Assembly: GCA_025057155.1 (NCBI GenBank)
Contig: JANWYD010000013.1
Coordinates: 96,679 to 160,678, forward strand
DNA length: 64,000 nucleotides
Direction: 5' to 3'
DNA from: Chloroflexaceae bacterium
GTDB taxonomy: Bacteria; Chloroflexota; Chloroflexia; Chloroflexales; Chloroflexaceae
The notes below the pieces were generated by a model that was given only the letters and a program-made list of their open reading frames with translations, was not told the DNA's origin and searched no databases. Position 1 is the stretch's first letter, and every line of letters starts with the position of its first letter. A program made the translations under genes and the position numbers. This document shows positions 34,008 to 42,254 of the stretch, piece after piece.

Positions 34008-34778
34008 CTAGGGGCCGCTCGCAACCACTGGCGACTCACCGTAGTCGTAGTGTGGAACCAGACCCCATTCTGTCAGGGGAAAGTAGATCAGCCAGGCTTT
34101 GCCGATCACCCGATCCAGGGGCAGCGGCCCCCATTCGCGCGAGTCGCTGGAATTGGCCCGATTGTCGCCCATCACGAACACGTGGCCCGGAGGCACCTCG
34201 ATTGGCCCGTTCTGACAGGCGTAGCCGGCGACGCAGAAGGTTTTGGCATCGGCCAGATACGGCTGGTCAAGGGGGGCGCCGTTCACCAGCACCTGCCCGT
34301 CGCGGATCTCGATTGTGTCGCCTGGCAAGCCGATGACGCGTTTGATATAATCCTTCGACACATCGCGCGGATATTCAAACACCACAATGTCGCCGCGTCT
34401 GGGTTGGTGAAAGGGGTAGATGACCCGCTGTTCAAGCGGCTCCTGGCCGGGCAAGAGGCGCAGGGGGGCGTTTAAATCGAAGTGGAAGTAGACCAGTTTG
34501 TTGACCAGAATGTATTGCCCTGAATGAAGCGTTGGCTCCATGCTGGAGCCCTCGATTTTAAAATTCTGGACGATGCCGCGAACAATGAAAAACACCAGTA
34601 CAATAAATAGCGCCGTCTCGACCAGTTCACGCACCACACTACGCACGCGAACCTGCCCTGCCGGGGATGTAGCCTGGTCGGGAATAAACCGTCGCAATCT
34701 ATCAGAGACAGGGGTATCGAGCACAGGCGGTTGGGGTGGTTCTATGCCTGGCCCGCGCCGTTGGGGGAACTGATCCAT
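34008..34778 (-). CDS. lepB: Signal peptidase I
   Basis: A 256-residue type I signal peptidase, which removes signal peptides from exported proteins at the outer face of the cytoplasmic membrane. A cytoplasmic tail of about 50 residues is followed by one membrane segment (LVETALFIVLVFFIVRGIV). The nucleophile Ser79 is in IEGSSMEPTL; the catalytic Lys146 is in DYIKRVIGLPGD; boxes D and E read FVMGDNRANSSDSREWGPL. The long proline-rich N-terminus is unusual but plausible. The ribosome binding site is weak. The upstream 429 bases carry no gene. Confidence 0.95.
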   Translation of the reverse strand: MDQFPQRRGPGIEPPQPPVLDTPVSDRLRRFIPDQATSPAGQVRVRSVVRELVETALFIVLVFFIVRGIVQNFKIEGSSMEPTLHSGQYILVNKLVYFHFDLNAPLRLLPGQEPLEQRVIYPFHQPRRGDIVVFEYPRDVSKDYIKRVIGLPGDTIEIRDGQVLVNGAPLDQPYLADAKTFCVAGYACQNGPIEVPPGHVFVMGDNRANSSDSREWGPLPLDRVIGKAWLIYFPLTEWGLVPHYDYGESPVVASGP

Positions 34779-35207
34779 GATTTGCCTGTATCTTTATGGT
34801 AATTGCTATGTTACACTAATGTGAGAATTACCCCCTGATATTCGGGGTCTGGAGCAGGACCGGGGCAACGCCTCCGGAGCCAAATCCAACAGCCCGGTTC
34901 TGGTTCTAGCGGCTCGTGCACCTCCGGAACGCAACCCTTGCAGCGCCGCAGCCGCACACCTTCCCGCGGGAGGCCGAGGTCACACGAGCCGCGGGGATGG
35001 TAAGAGCGCAGCCCTCGAGGACCACCGGTGCATTATACTCGAACGGCGCTCAGAATGCCAGCCACCGGCGAGAGCGCGCCTGTTCAGACGCGCCGCGGAG
35101 GACGGCGAAAGCGCAGATGACCGGTCTGTTGAACTGCTCTGCGCCTCTCCCTGCCCTCTGCGGTGAGTACGGAGAAAGTGAACGTGATTCCGAGAGCAGG
35201 AGCTCGC
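34779..35207. other. Gene-free divergent region between lepB and the AmrS-like gene
   Basis: About 429 bases that should hold the promoters of both divergent genes. I see no confident promoter, repeat or reading frame. A TTATACT-like -10 occurs at about 35033-35039 on the plus strand without a matching -35. Confidence 0.55.
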
Positions 35208-36206
35208 ATGGCGACGGAACGGGCCGATCTGATCGTTTCAGGCAACGATGGGAGGGTAGTTTGTCTGGCCTGTCAGTGGCGGTGCGCGCTACGCCCTGGC
35301 GATGTAGGGCGCTGTCAGGTGCGTGTTGGCGGCGATAAGGGCATCAATTTGCCGGGGTACGGTCTGATCAGCGCCGCAACCATCGGGCCGATCGAAGACT
35401 ACCGGCTCTGGCACTTTCTGCCTGATACGCTGGCGCTGGCGATCGGGGGGTGGGGCTACGCGACGGTGACCGATCATAGCCGCGGCCCCTACGGCGCCCT
35501 GCCCGACGACCCCGCTCGGCGGCGCAAACTCGATCCCGAACGCGTCGCCTCATTCGCGCTGGAACGTCTCTGCCGGGGCGTCATCTGGGCCTACGGCGAA
35601 CCCGCCGTCAATCACGAGTATGTTCGCGCACTGCTGCAACTCAGCCGCGCCGCCAGTCGCTACACGGCCCTCATCACCACCGGCGCGATGACCATCGAGG
35701 CCCTCGATCAACTGGGCCCTTACCTCGATGGCATCAGTCTCGACCTGCGCGGCTTTAGCGATGGGAGTTACGCGCGCCTGGGCGGACTGCCCGCCTGGCG
35801 CGAGGTGCTGGGCATCGCCGAACGGGCGCTGCGACATTGGCGCGTGCACATCGAGGTGACCACGCGCATCCATCACGGCGTCAACGATGATCCGGGCGAG
35901 GTGCGCGCCCTGGTTACGTGGATCAAAGAGACGCTGGGTGAACATACACCCTGGCACGTACTTCCTGGAGACGCCGGCAGCGAGACGGCCGCTTCGACCA
36001 CGCGCGCCCGCAGGATCGGCCACGAAGTTGGCCTGCACTTCATCTACGGGGCCGAACCCAACCAGCCGACTCGCTGCCCGATATGCCATCAGTTGCTGAT
36101 TACCCGTGTCAACGGCTTGACAAGTCTGGTCGGTCTCGAAGGTTCCGTCTGCACCAACTGCGGCTACAACGCGAAGCTGCACCTGTCAATCTTCAAGCAG
36201 CGGTGA
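35208..36206 (+). CDS. AmrS paralog lacking radical SAM cluster cysteines
   Basis: A 332-residue protein clearly related to AmrS (17393-18487). The N-terminal C-x2-C-x3-C-x9-C set (C19, C22, C26, C36), the GLISAATIGPIEDYRLWHFL segment, the barrel (VIWAYGEPAVNHEY; GISLDLRGFSDGSY; IEVTTRIHHGVNDD) and the two C-terminal CxxC pairs are all kept. In an ungapped alignment the cluster cysteines are replaced by Y84, T88 and S91 (GGWGYATVTDHSRG). It therefore cannot bind the usual [4Fe-4S] cluster by CxxxCxxC and may be a pseudoenzyme or partner subunit. ATG 35208 is preceded by AGGAG; a GTG at 35163 is a less likely start. Confidence 0.85.
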   Translation: MATERADLIVSGNDGRVVCLACQWRCALRPGDVGRCQVRVGGDKGINLPGYGLISAATIGPIEDYRLWHFLPDTLALAIGGWGYATVTDHSRGPYGALPDDPARRRKLDPERVASFALERLCRGVIWAYGEPAVNHEYVRALLQLSRAASRYTALITTGAMTIEALDQLGPYLDGISLDLRGFSDGSYARLGGLPAWREVLGIAERALRHWRVHIEVTTRIHHGVNDDPGEVRALVTWIKETLGEHTPWHVLPGDAGSETAASTTRARRIGHEVGLHFIYGAEPNQPTRCPICHQLLITRVNGLTSLVGLEGSVCTNCGYNAKLHLSIFKQR

Positions 36207-36281
36207 GGTGGAACGGCCACCTTCCACAACTCGAAGCGCTGCGTTTCCGGTCCCTCCGAGACGCCGGACCGCCGAGAGGCG

Positions 36282-39206
36282 CTATGGCCGCCCGGCGAAC
36301 GGCAAATAGACCTGCCGCAACGCCAGGCTTGAGTCAACACGGAAGCTCAGGACCCGTTCCTCAGAACGGTTCCCAGCCCGATCCACGGCCACGTAGCGCA
36401 CCTGATGCCGGCCATCGGGCAGACCGCCAAGCGTGGTAATGGAACCGGTTCGCTCCTGCCAGGGGCCATCGTTCACCGATACCAGCAGGCTCGCGACGCC
36501 GCTGCCGCCCAGGTCGTCCGCAGCAAGGGTCAGTCCGTCAAGCCGCCGAAAGGTGTTGCCCAGACGCTCGGTGAGCGTGGCGCCCGCACCGGCTAACCCA
36601 TCGAGGGGCGAGCCGAACTGCGTCTGGTTCGGGGCGCGCACGGCATAACCGGCCGTGCGCCCGCCTCCCCGCTCCAGCGAACGGAATGCCAGCACGTGCC
36701 GCCCGGCGGGCAGGTTCACCGTTTGCTCCACGGCGGTCTCGTCTTGCTGCCCGCTTACGCTGGCCACCAGTTGGCCGTCAATCCACAGCCAGGCGCTATC
36801 GTCGCTGCTGAGCCGGAAGGTGTAGTCGCCCGCCACCGGGGCGACAAAGACGCGCGTCTGTTCAAGGACCAGGCGCTCATCCGCCCCTACGCCGATCCCT
36901 GACACGGCTTCGAGATCGTCGCTGGGAAGACCGTGCCAGACGAAACTGCCCAGCAAGGCGCCCCGGGCGAGCGCCGAGCCGTCGGCGGTACGGGCCAGAA
37001 AATTGGCCGGCGTTCCGCCCTCGCGGTACAGTCGGGCCAGCGGGCGCAGCAACTCATCATAGGCCGCCAGCGCAGGCGGTTGGCGCTCCGGGGTGACGCT
37101 CAGCGGCATTATGGCCGCGTCGCGAGCGAAATAGCCGACGTATTCGTTGATCAGCCCGGCGCGCAAGCGGAAGTCTCCCGGAGTGCGCAGGCGCAGGTAG
37201 CCCACGACCTCGCGGGTTTCACCTGGCATCAGCCGGCCGTTGATGCCCCAGCGCCACGGGTAGCCGCCGGTGTCGCCAGCGCACCGGGGTTGCCGCTCCG
37301 CCTCGACGGGGCCAAGCGTCAGACGGATGCGTCCAAATTCCTTCGGATAGATAGGGTAAGCCTGCCCCGGCGTTCCCAGGAAGCACTCGCCCTCTTCATA
37401 GACGTAGCCTTCGTTGAGGTTGTAGCGCCCATCGGCGGCGCGATCCGCCTCAGGGGCCTGGCTCTCCACCGGCGTCGCGCCGCTATTGCGGATGGTAAAA
37501 GTGACCTTGAGCAGTTCACCCGCGGAGAGCCTCAGCCGGTCGTAGCGCACATTCAGGAGTTCAACCCGCGCCGCCGCAGGGTCCTCTTTGATCCAGCGGA
37601 CGGCATCGAAATAGACCACCCGCTGGCGGATGAGCGGTTCCCCGGTCAGGTCGCCAAGCTCGACATAGCCCTGGCGGCCCGCGGAGAACTGATACGTGCC
37701 CAGCGAGACCCACTCCTCCGCAGTGTCCTGGTTAATGCTCACTTCATACACCCGGTCGGCAGCGGCTATGCGATAGGTGGCACGGGCAGTCGCCTGGGGC
37801 AGCCCGCACCCTCGTGGAACGTAGACCAGCACGTGGTAGCGCCCGGCCTCGGGCAGGTTCGGGCGCCAGACCCCCCGATTGGCGCTTTCGGCCGGATTGT
37901 CGGCGCCGAAGGTGTAGGTGGTATTACCATCATAGCCACAGGGCCACCGGTACCAGGTCGCATTGCTGCGCTCGAAGCCGCTCTCGCGGTCGTCCACGGT
38001 CAGATCGCCATTGTCCCAGGCGGCGTCGCTCAGCCGGTCGCGCACCCGCTGGCGGATCGTCGGCAACAACGCGTCCAGCCGATCGCCGGGACAGGTCGTA
38101 TGGCCCGGGGTAACGGTGCGATGACCAGCGATGTGATTGATCATCGCGCCAGGGACGAAGGGGTTGCAATAGCGAGAGATGGCGCATCCGTAGTAGTAGG
38201 AGCGACCGAGGGGATCAATGCCCTTCTGCTCGGCCTTCCACGCCAGGAGGTTCACCAGGCTATCCACAGCGGCGGCGGAAGGGGCTACGGTGTTGTAGGC
38301 GCCGATCAGCGCCACGCCCATCGAGCCATAGTTGCCGGTGTCGTGGAAGCCCACCGCATCGTCGCCGCCTGCCCGCCCTTCGTAGATGACGCCATTGGGA
38401 TCGATCAGATAGTTATAGCCAATGTCGCCCCAGCCACGGGTAAAGGTATGAAAGGACCAGATCGCCCGCACCCGATCGGCCCAGTTCTGCTGGTTCCCGG
38501 ACAGAGTGTTCGAGTCGGCGGTGTGGTGCACGATCATATGGCGCACAGGGTAGTAGGCAGGGGGCACACGGCTGCCCTGCCCATCCGGGTTGCCCCAGGC
38601 GGTGCGACTCACCACCGGCGGGCGGCTCGCCTGGGCGACGGTTGCCTCACCTGGCCCTTCCGGCAACGGCTCGGCTGGTCCAAAGCGGGCATCAACCGTG
38701 TTGACCTCGACCCGCCGCAGTTCGGGCAGAGCGCCGTCAGGCGCGGGGCTGAAGCGCGCGCGGACCTGCCAGAAGCGCGCTTCGAAACCCGCGGCGATGA
38801 TCTGACTCCAGCGCGCCTGCGCACCGTCCTCGGCCTGCCAGAGATCCTCATCTTCACCTGCCGCGCCCCAGGGGGACCACTGCTGCCCGTCGGCGGAGAC
38901 GCGCATCTCCAGTTCCAGGCGCGCCTCGGGCGGCACGGCGGCCTCCCAGCGCAGCAGCAGGTGGGTAAAGGGCCGCGGCGCGGCGGTCGCGGGCGAGACG
39001 TAACCATAGGCCGCGTCTTCCCCGCCAAGCGGCCCTGGAGAGGGCTGCGTGGAAACGCCGGGCGGGATCAACACGGCCCGGTCGGGGCGGCCGGCTTCGT
39101 AGGCGGAGATGGAACTGGCTGTCACCCTTCCGAGAACCAGGGTCAACGCACCGACCAGGAGCAACACTATGGCAAGCGTGGCGGAGCGGCGATAACGGCA
39201 AGACAT
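36282..39206 (-). CDS. Secreted multidomain N-acetylmuramoyl-L-alanine amidase
   Basis: A 974-residue exported protein. After the signal peptide, residues about 200-390 form a PGRP/Amidase_2 domain: VRHMIVHHTADSNTLSGNQQ, GYNYLIDPNGVIYEGRAGGD and AGHRTVTPGHTTCPGD give the zinc ligands His, His and Cys, so it should cleave peptidoglycan amide bonds. A golvesin-like domain with VYFDAVRWI follows, then a linker, a PA14-like beta domain (YTFRLSSDDSAWLWIDGQLV), and an Ig-like domain (VRYVAVDRAGNRSEERVLSF). It ends QVYLPFAGRP. ATG 39206 is chosen because GGAGGT lies seven bases upstream. A role in envelope turnover, gliding or predation is possible. Confidence 0.88.
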   Translation of the reverse strand: MSCRYRRSATLAIVLLLVGALTLVLGRVTASSISAYEAGRPDRAVLIPPGVSTQPSPGPLGGEDAAYGYVSPATAAPRPFTHLLLRWEAAVPPEARLELEMRVSADGQQWSPWGAAGEDEDLWQAEDGAQARWSQIIAAGFEARFWQVRARFSPAPDGALPELRRVEVNTVDARFGPAEPLPEGPGEATVAQASRPPVVSRTAWGNPDGQGSRVPPAYYPVRHMIVHHTADSNTLSGNQQNWADRVRAIWSFHTFTRGWGDIGYNYLIDPNGVIYEGRAGGDDAVGFHDTGNYGSMGVALIGAYNTVAPSAAAVDSLVNLLAWKAEQKGIDPLGRSYYYGCAISRYCNPFVPGAMINHIAGHRTVTPGHTTCPGDRLDALLPTIRQRVRDRLSDAAWDNGDLTVDDRESGFERSNATWYRWPCGYDGNTTYTFGADNPAESANRGVWRPNLPEAGRYHVLVYVPRGCGLPQATARATYRIAAADRVYEVSINQDTAEEWVSLGTYQFSAGRQGYVELGDLTGEPLIRQRVVYFDAVRWIKEDPAAARVELLNVRYDRLRLSAGELLKVTFTIRNSGATPVESQAPEADRAADGRYNLNEGYVYEEGECFLGTPGQAYPIYPKEFGRIRLTLGPVEAERQPRCAGDTGGYPWRWGINGRLMPGETREVVGYLRLRTPGDFRLRAGLINEYVGYFARDAAIMPLSVTPERQPPALAAYDELLRPLARLYREGGTPANFLARTADGSALARGALLGSFVWHGLPSDDLEAVSGIGVGADERLVLEQTRVFVAPVAGDYTFRLSSDDSAWLWIDGQLVASVSGQQDETAVEQTVNLPAGRHVLAFRSLERGGGRTAGYAVRAPNQTQFGSPLDGLAGAGATLTERLGNTFRRLDGLTLAADDLGGSGVASLLVSVNDGPWQERTGSITTLGGLPDGRHQVRYVAVDRAGNRSEERVLSFRVDSSLALRQVYLPFAGRP

Positions 39207-39350
39207 AATGAACCTCCACGCAGGAAGCGATTGCACATCGGCTTCATACTACCGGCGCTGCGTGGAGGTTGGGGAGAGATTAAGATGACGGTTGGATGAC
39301 TCGTGAGCCATCCTGCCGCTTCGCCGCATACGGGGATCGAACAGGGGGCG

Positions 39351-39368
39351 GGGAAACCGGCTTTCTCC
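39351..39368. repeat. GAAACC/GGCTTTC palindromic repeat
   Basis: GGGAAACCGGCTTTCTCC, a diverged copy, followed by an ACTCCCCTGC-type tail like other members. Confidence 0.6.
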
Positions 39369-39506
39369 ACTCCCCTGCTGACGGGAGGCTCCAAGAGAGC
39401 ATAGCCGTCTTACAGTCGGACCTCTGGGCATCCCGGAGACGCTCAAACCAGTTCCGGTCGCATACGCGCATGCGCATGAGCGCCAGGCCTCATCCTACAG
39501 ACGGCA

Positions 39507-39540
39507 ATCTAAAATCCAAAATCCAAAATCCAAAATCGCA
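39507..39540. repeat. CCAAAAT heptamer array, copy 3
   Basis: AATCTAAAATCCAAAATCC and two further units directly before the stop codon of the PEP-synthase regulator. The longest regular array of the five. Confidence 0.8.
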
Positions 39541-40389
39541 TCAGACCGTTACGTGATGCTCAAAGTACCGATTAATGAGGGCGATCACCTGGTCGGCAGT
39601 TTCCTCAATAGGCTTATTCGTGACATTGATGACCGAGAACCCCCCCTGGCGAAAGATGCGCCGGGCATAGGCCAGTTCGTCCTGCAGTTCGTCAGGGTCA
39701 GTGTAACCATGGTTGACATTGCCCTGAAAGAGGCGCTGCCGCCAGTGGCGGTGATGGCTCAGCACGTCCACATCAATGGTCAGACCGACCACCCGGCGCC
39801 GGTCAATCTCAAAGAGCTGGCGTGGCGGCGGCACATTCGGCACCAGCGGCACATTGGCTACTTTCCACCCTAGCACGCCCAGGTAGATGCTCAACGGCGT
39901 CTTGCCGACCCGCGACACGCCGGTGAGCACCACCTCGGCCTCATGCAGATCGCCCGGGTTGCGCCCATCGTCGTGATCCACCGTGTACTCGATGGCCCTG
40001 ATGCGATCCTGGTAGACTTCGTGCCAACGCTGGTAGAGGCCTGGCTGCCCAACCGGCATGCGTCCGAACAACTGCGCCATCAAGGCGAGGGGTTCGCCAA
40101 TAGTGTCAATGGCAGGGATGCCATATTCCGCCGCCAGCCTGATCACCGCCTCACGCATGGTCGGATTGACCATAGTGTGGATGATCATCCCGCCCCGCTC
40201 GGCCACCTGCTGCATGATTTCCGGCAACTGATCCTCCTGGCTCACCTGGGGGATCACAATGACCGCCGGGTTAATACCCGGAAACTGGGAAAGGGCGATC
40301 CGCGCCACGTGCTTGCCAAGAGCCCCTGCCCCCCCGGAGATGATGAAGATGGCCGGAAGGTGATCATCCGTTCGCGCCAGCGTCAACAT
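39541..40389 (-). CDS. Phosphoenolpyruvate synthase regulatory protein (DUF299)
   Basis: A 282-residue bifunctional kinase/pyrophosphorylase of the PEP synthase regulatory family. These proteins switch pyruvate,water dikinase (or pyruvate,phosphate dikinase) off by ADP-dependent phosphorylation and on by Pi-dependent dephosphorylation. FIISGGAGALGKHVARIALS opens the fold, and the P-loop-like GVSRVGKTPLSIYLG lies at about 150-165. ATG 40389 with GGAAGGAG upstream gives the natural N-terminus; the longer frame is not needed. The target dikinase gene is not in the window. It would control the entry of pyruvate into gluconeogenesis. Confidence 0.9.
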   Translation of the reverse strand: MLTLARTDDHLPAIFIISGGAGALGKHVARIALSQFPGINPAVIVIPQVSQEDQLPEIMQQVAERGGMIIHTMVNPTMREAVIRLAAEYGIPAIDTIGEPLALMAQLFGRMPVGQPGLYQRWHEVYQDRIRAIEYTVDHDDGRNPGDLHEAEVVLTGVSRVGKTPLSIYLGVLGWKVANVPLVPNVPPPRQLFEIDRRRVVGLTIDVDVLSHHRHWRQRLFQGNVNHGYTDPDELQDELAYARRIFRQGGFSVINVTNKPIEETADQVIALINRYFEHHVTV

Positions 40390-40557
40390 CGCTCTCTCCT
40401 TCCGGGGTACAATCTGCAGAACTGGTTCCGCACGCAACGGCTACTTCCCATAGCATACGAAATCCGTGTCGGGTAGCGCGTGAAAACCCGATCACGCCGC
40501 GTGAATATGTGACCAGTGTCGCAGGTTTCGGCCCGCATCCCGTCAGGCGTGGGAGTC

Positions 40558-40573
40558 TAGAAACCAGGTTCGC
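40558..40573. repeat. GAAACC/GGTT palindromic repeat
   Basis: TAGAAACCAGGTTCG, a shortened copy between the carotenoid oxygenase and PEP-synthase regulator genes. Confidence 0.5.
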
Positions 40574-40614
40574 CATGGCCCGACCTGGAGGGTCAGGCCA
40601 CGGCGGTTGCTCTA

Positions 40615-42150
40615 TCAGGGGCAATAGACCCGAGAGGTAAACGCACCGTGCAAACCGTGCGGGATGTGGTGGCCAAGGTGGAGCCGCGCGAGCGGACCTT
40701 CGGCAGGGCGACGGGCGTCGAGTATAACCAGGTCGGATTCGTGGCGCGCCGCGTCGTAGACCAGGACCAGGAGCCAGCCATCGTCTTCGGCGGGGGCGCT
40801 GTTACGCGCGGGGTCGCCGCTGTCGGGCGAGACGGCGCCGGCGACGGCGGCGCTGCGGGGCCGGGGCACAAAGATCGGCTCGCTGACGAAGCCGCGCGGC
40901 GCCGCGCTCCACAGTTCCTGTGCTCCGCTCTCCAGATCGAGCTTCCAGATGGCCTGCAAAGGACTGTTTCCCTCAGGCGGATCAGCGGCGGCCAGGTAGA
41001 CATAGCGGTACGGGCGGCCAACCCTGGCCGGGTGCAGCACTGGAAACTCACAGGCGCGCTGGTCGAAGATCCGGCTCTGCACCGCGCCCGAACGCAAGTT
41101 GAGCATCGTCCGGGCGAGTTTGCCGGGCGGCAGAGCCGCGAAGTCAATCCGGCGGAAGTTGGTCCGCGGGTCAATCCCGACATACGAGTCGTACCAGACC
41201 GAGTCGATCACTAGGTCATCACCGTCTTCAAAGGCGTTGGCATGGTGCCAGACAAACCCGCCTGGAGCGCGGAAGGCGCGCGGCGCGCCCACGCTCGAAT
41301 GACGCGGGAGGACGATGATAGTTGAGGGCCGGCCAGTCTGCGAAGCCAGACCCTGGGCCGCGCTCTGCAGGCCAAGGGCGTAGGGCAGCGCATCGTAGCG
41401 CACCGGGTTGTGAATGAACACGGCGAAACGCGGCGTGATCGCCACGTCGTGCAGAAAGGCGAAGCGATCGATCGCGAAGGCGCTGCGCCGGAGGAGCCGG
41501 AAGGCCGGGTCGAACTCGTAGAGGTTGAGGGTCGTGGAAGGTCCCGGCTTGAGGCCAAAGTTCACCAGGACCGGCGCCCCGTCATCCCAGGACGAAGCGG
41601 GATCGATATGATAGTGAGCGGCAAAGGCGTCACCAGGGCGCAGCAGACCATCAAGGCGGTCGAGGCCCAGGGTGTCGAGGGTCAGCGGGTCAAGGCGATA
41701 CGGTTCAGCCGCTTCCCAGAGGGCCAGGAGCCGCCCGGCCCAGGGCAACACCCCTGTATTGGCAACATTCTTGAGCCGTAGGTCCAGGATGTTGGCCAGC
41801 CACCCGCCGGGGCGCTGGGTGCCAAACACGCCGCGGTAGAGCGGTCTGCCAGCCCGTCGCTCGGCCAGGAAGCCTTCGGTGCGCACGAAGCGGTTTCGGT
41901 AGTAGGCTCGCCCCTCGCGGAAGCTGACCGCCACAACCATCCCGTCGCCGTCGAAGGGATGATGCACCGGATAGCCGGCGACATCGAGCAAGCCGGGGCC
42001 GTTGCGGTAGAGGGTGCCGTGCAACTCAACGGGAATATGACCTTCGATATGTTCGATCCAGAAGCTATATTCTTCAGGCTGTGATTCGTAGCCACGAGCC
42101 CAGTCATCAAGCAGAGAGACGCCCGCTTCGGGCAGGGTTAGCGTAGTCAC
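40615..42150 (-). CDS. Carotenoid cleavage oxygenase family (RPE65-like)
   Basis: A 511-residue retinal-pigment-epithelium 65/carotenoid oxygenase family protein. The four iron-binding histidines of the seven-bladed propeller are supported by AAHYHIDP, FLHDVAITPRF, WHHANAFEDGD and the C-terminal HIPHGLHGAFTS. These enzymes split carbon double bonds in carotenoids or stilbenes with O2. The host likely makes carotenoids, which fits, but the substrate is undetermined. GTG 42150 is the probable start (AAAGGA upstream), with VTTLTLPEAGVSLLDDWARG following. A hairpin at 42217-42243 separates it from the LysM gene. Confidence 0.88.
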   Translation of the reverse strand: MTTLTLPEAGVSLLDDWARGYESQPEEYSFWIEHIEGHIPVELHGTLYRNGPGLLDVAGYPVHHPFDGDGMVVAVSFREGRAYYRNRFVRTEGFLAERRAGRPLYRGVFGTQRPGGWLANILDLRLKNVANTGVLPWAGRLLALWEAAEPYRLDPLTLDTLGLDRLDGLLRPGDAFAAHYHIDPASSWDDGAPVLVNFGLKPGPSTTLNLYEFDPAFRLLRRSAFAIDRFAFLHDVAITPRFAVFIHNPVRYDALPYALGLQSAAQGLASQTGRPSTIIVLPRHSSVGAPRAFRAPGGFVWHHANAFEDGDDLVIDSVWYDSYVGIDPRTNFRRIDFAALPPGKLARTMLNLRSGAVQSRIFDQRACEFPVLHPARVGRPYRYVYLAAADPPEGNSPLQAIWKLDLESGAQELWSAAPRGFVSEPIFVPRPRSAAVAGAVSPDSGDPARNSAPAEDDGWLLVLVYDAARHESDLVILDARRPAEGPLARLHLGHHIPHGLHGAFTSRVYCP

Positions 42151-42216
42151 GGAACGGGTCCTTTCCAGGGATCTGGCACACCATAAATTATTGTACCTGA
42201 ATACCTGGAAAGCGGG

Positions 42217-42243
42217 CCGCCCCATAGCGCCGCTATGGGGCGG
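42217..42243 (-). terminator. Terminator-like hairpin after the LysM gene
   Basis: CCGCCCCATAG / CTATGGGGCGG, a perfect 11-base-pair stem with a 5-base loop, 12 bases downstream of the LysM gene stop. No T-tract. Confidence 0.6.
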
Positions 42244-42254
42244 CGCATTTGCCC

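Larger units (their letters stand above)
39207..39540. other. Gene-free stretch with palindrome and heptamer array
   Basis: About 334 bases between the amidase and the PEP-synthase regulator. It holds the GAAACC palindrome (39351-39368) and the CCAAAAT array (39507-39540). I see no gene. Confidence 0.65.

Noticed and set aside
36933..39299. Plus-strand reading frame of 788 codons
   Set aside because: It is antisense to the secreted amidase, whose motifs, signal peptide and ribosome binding site are clear.
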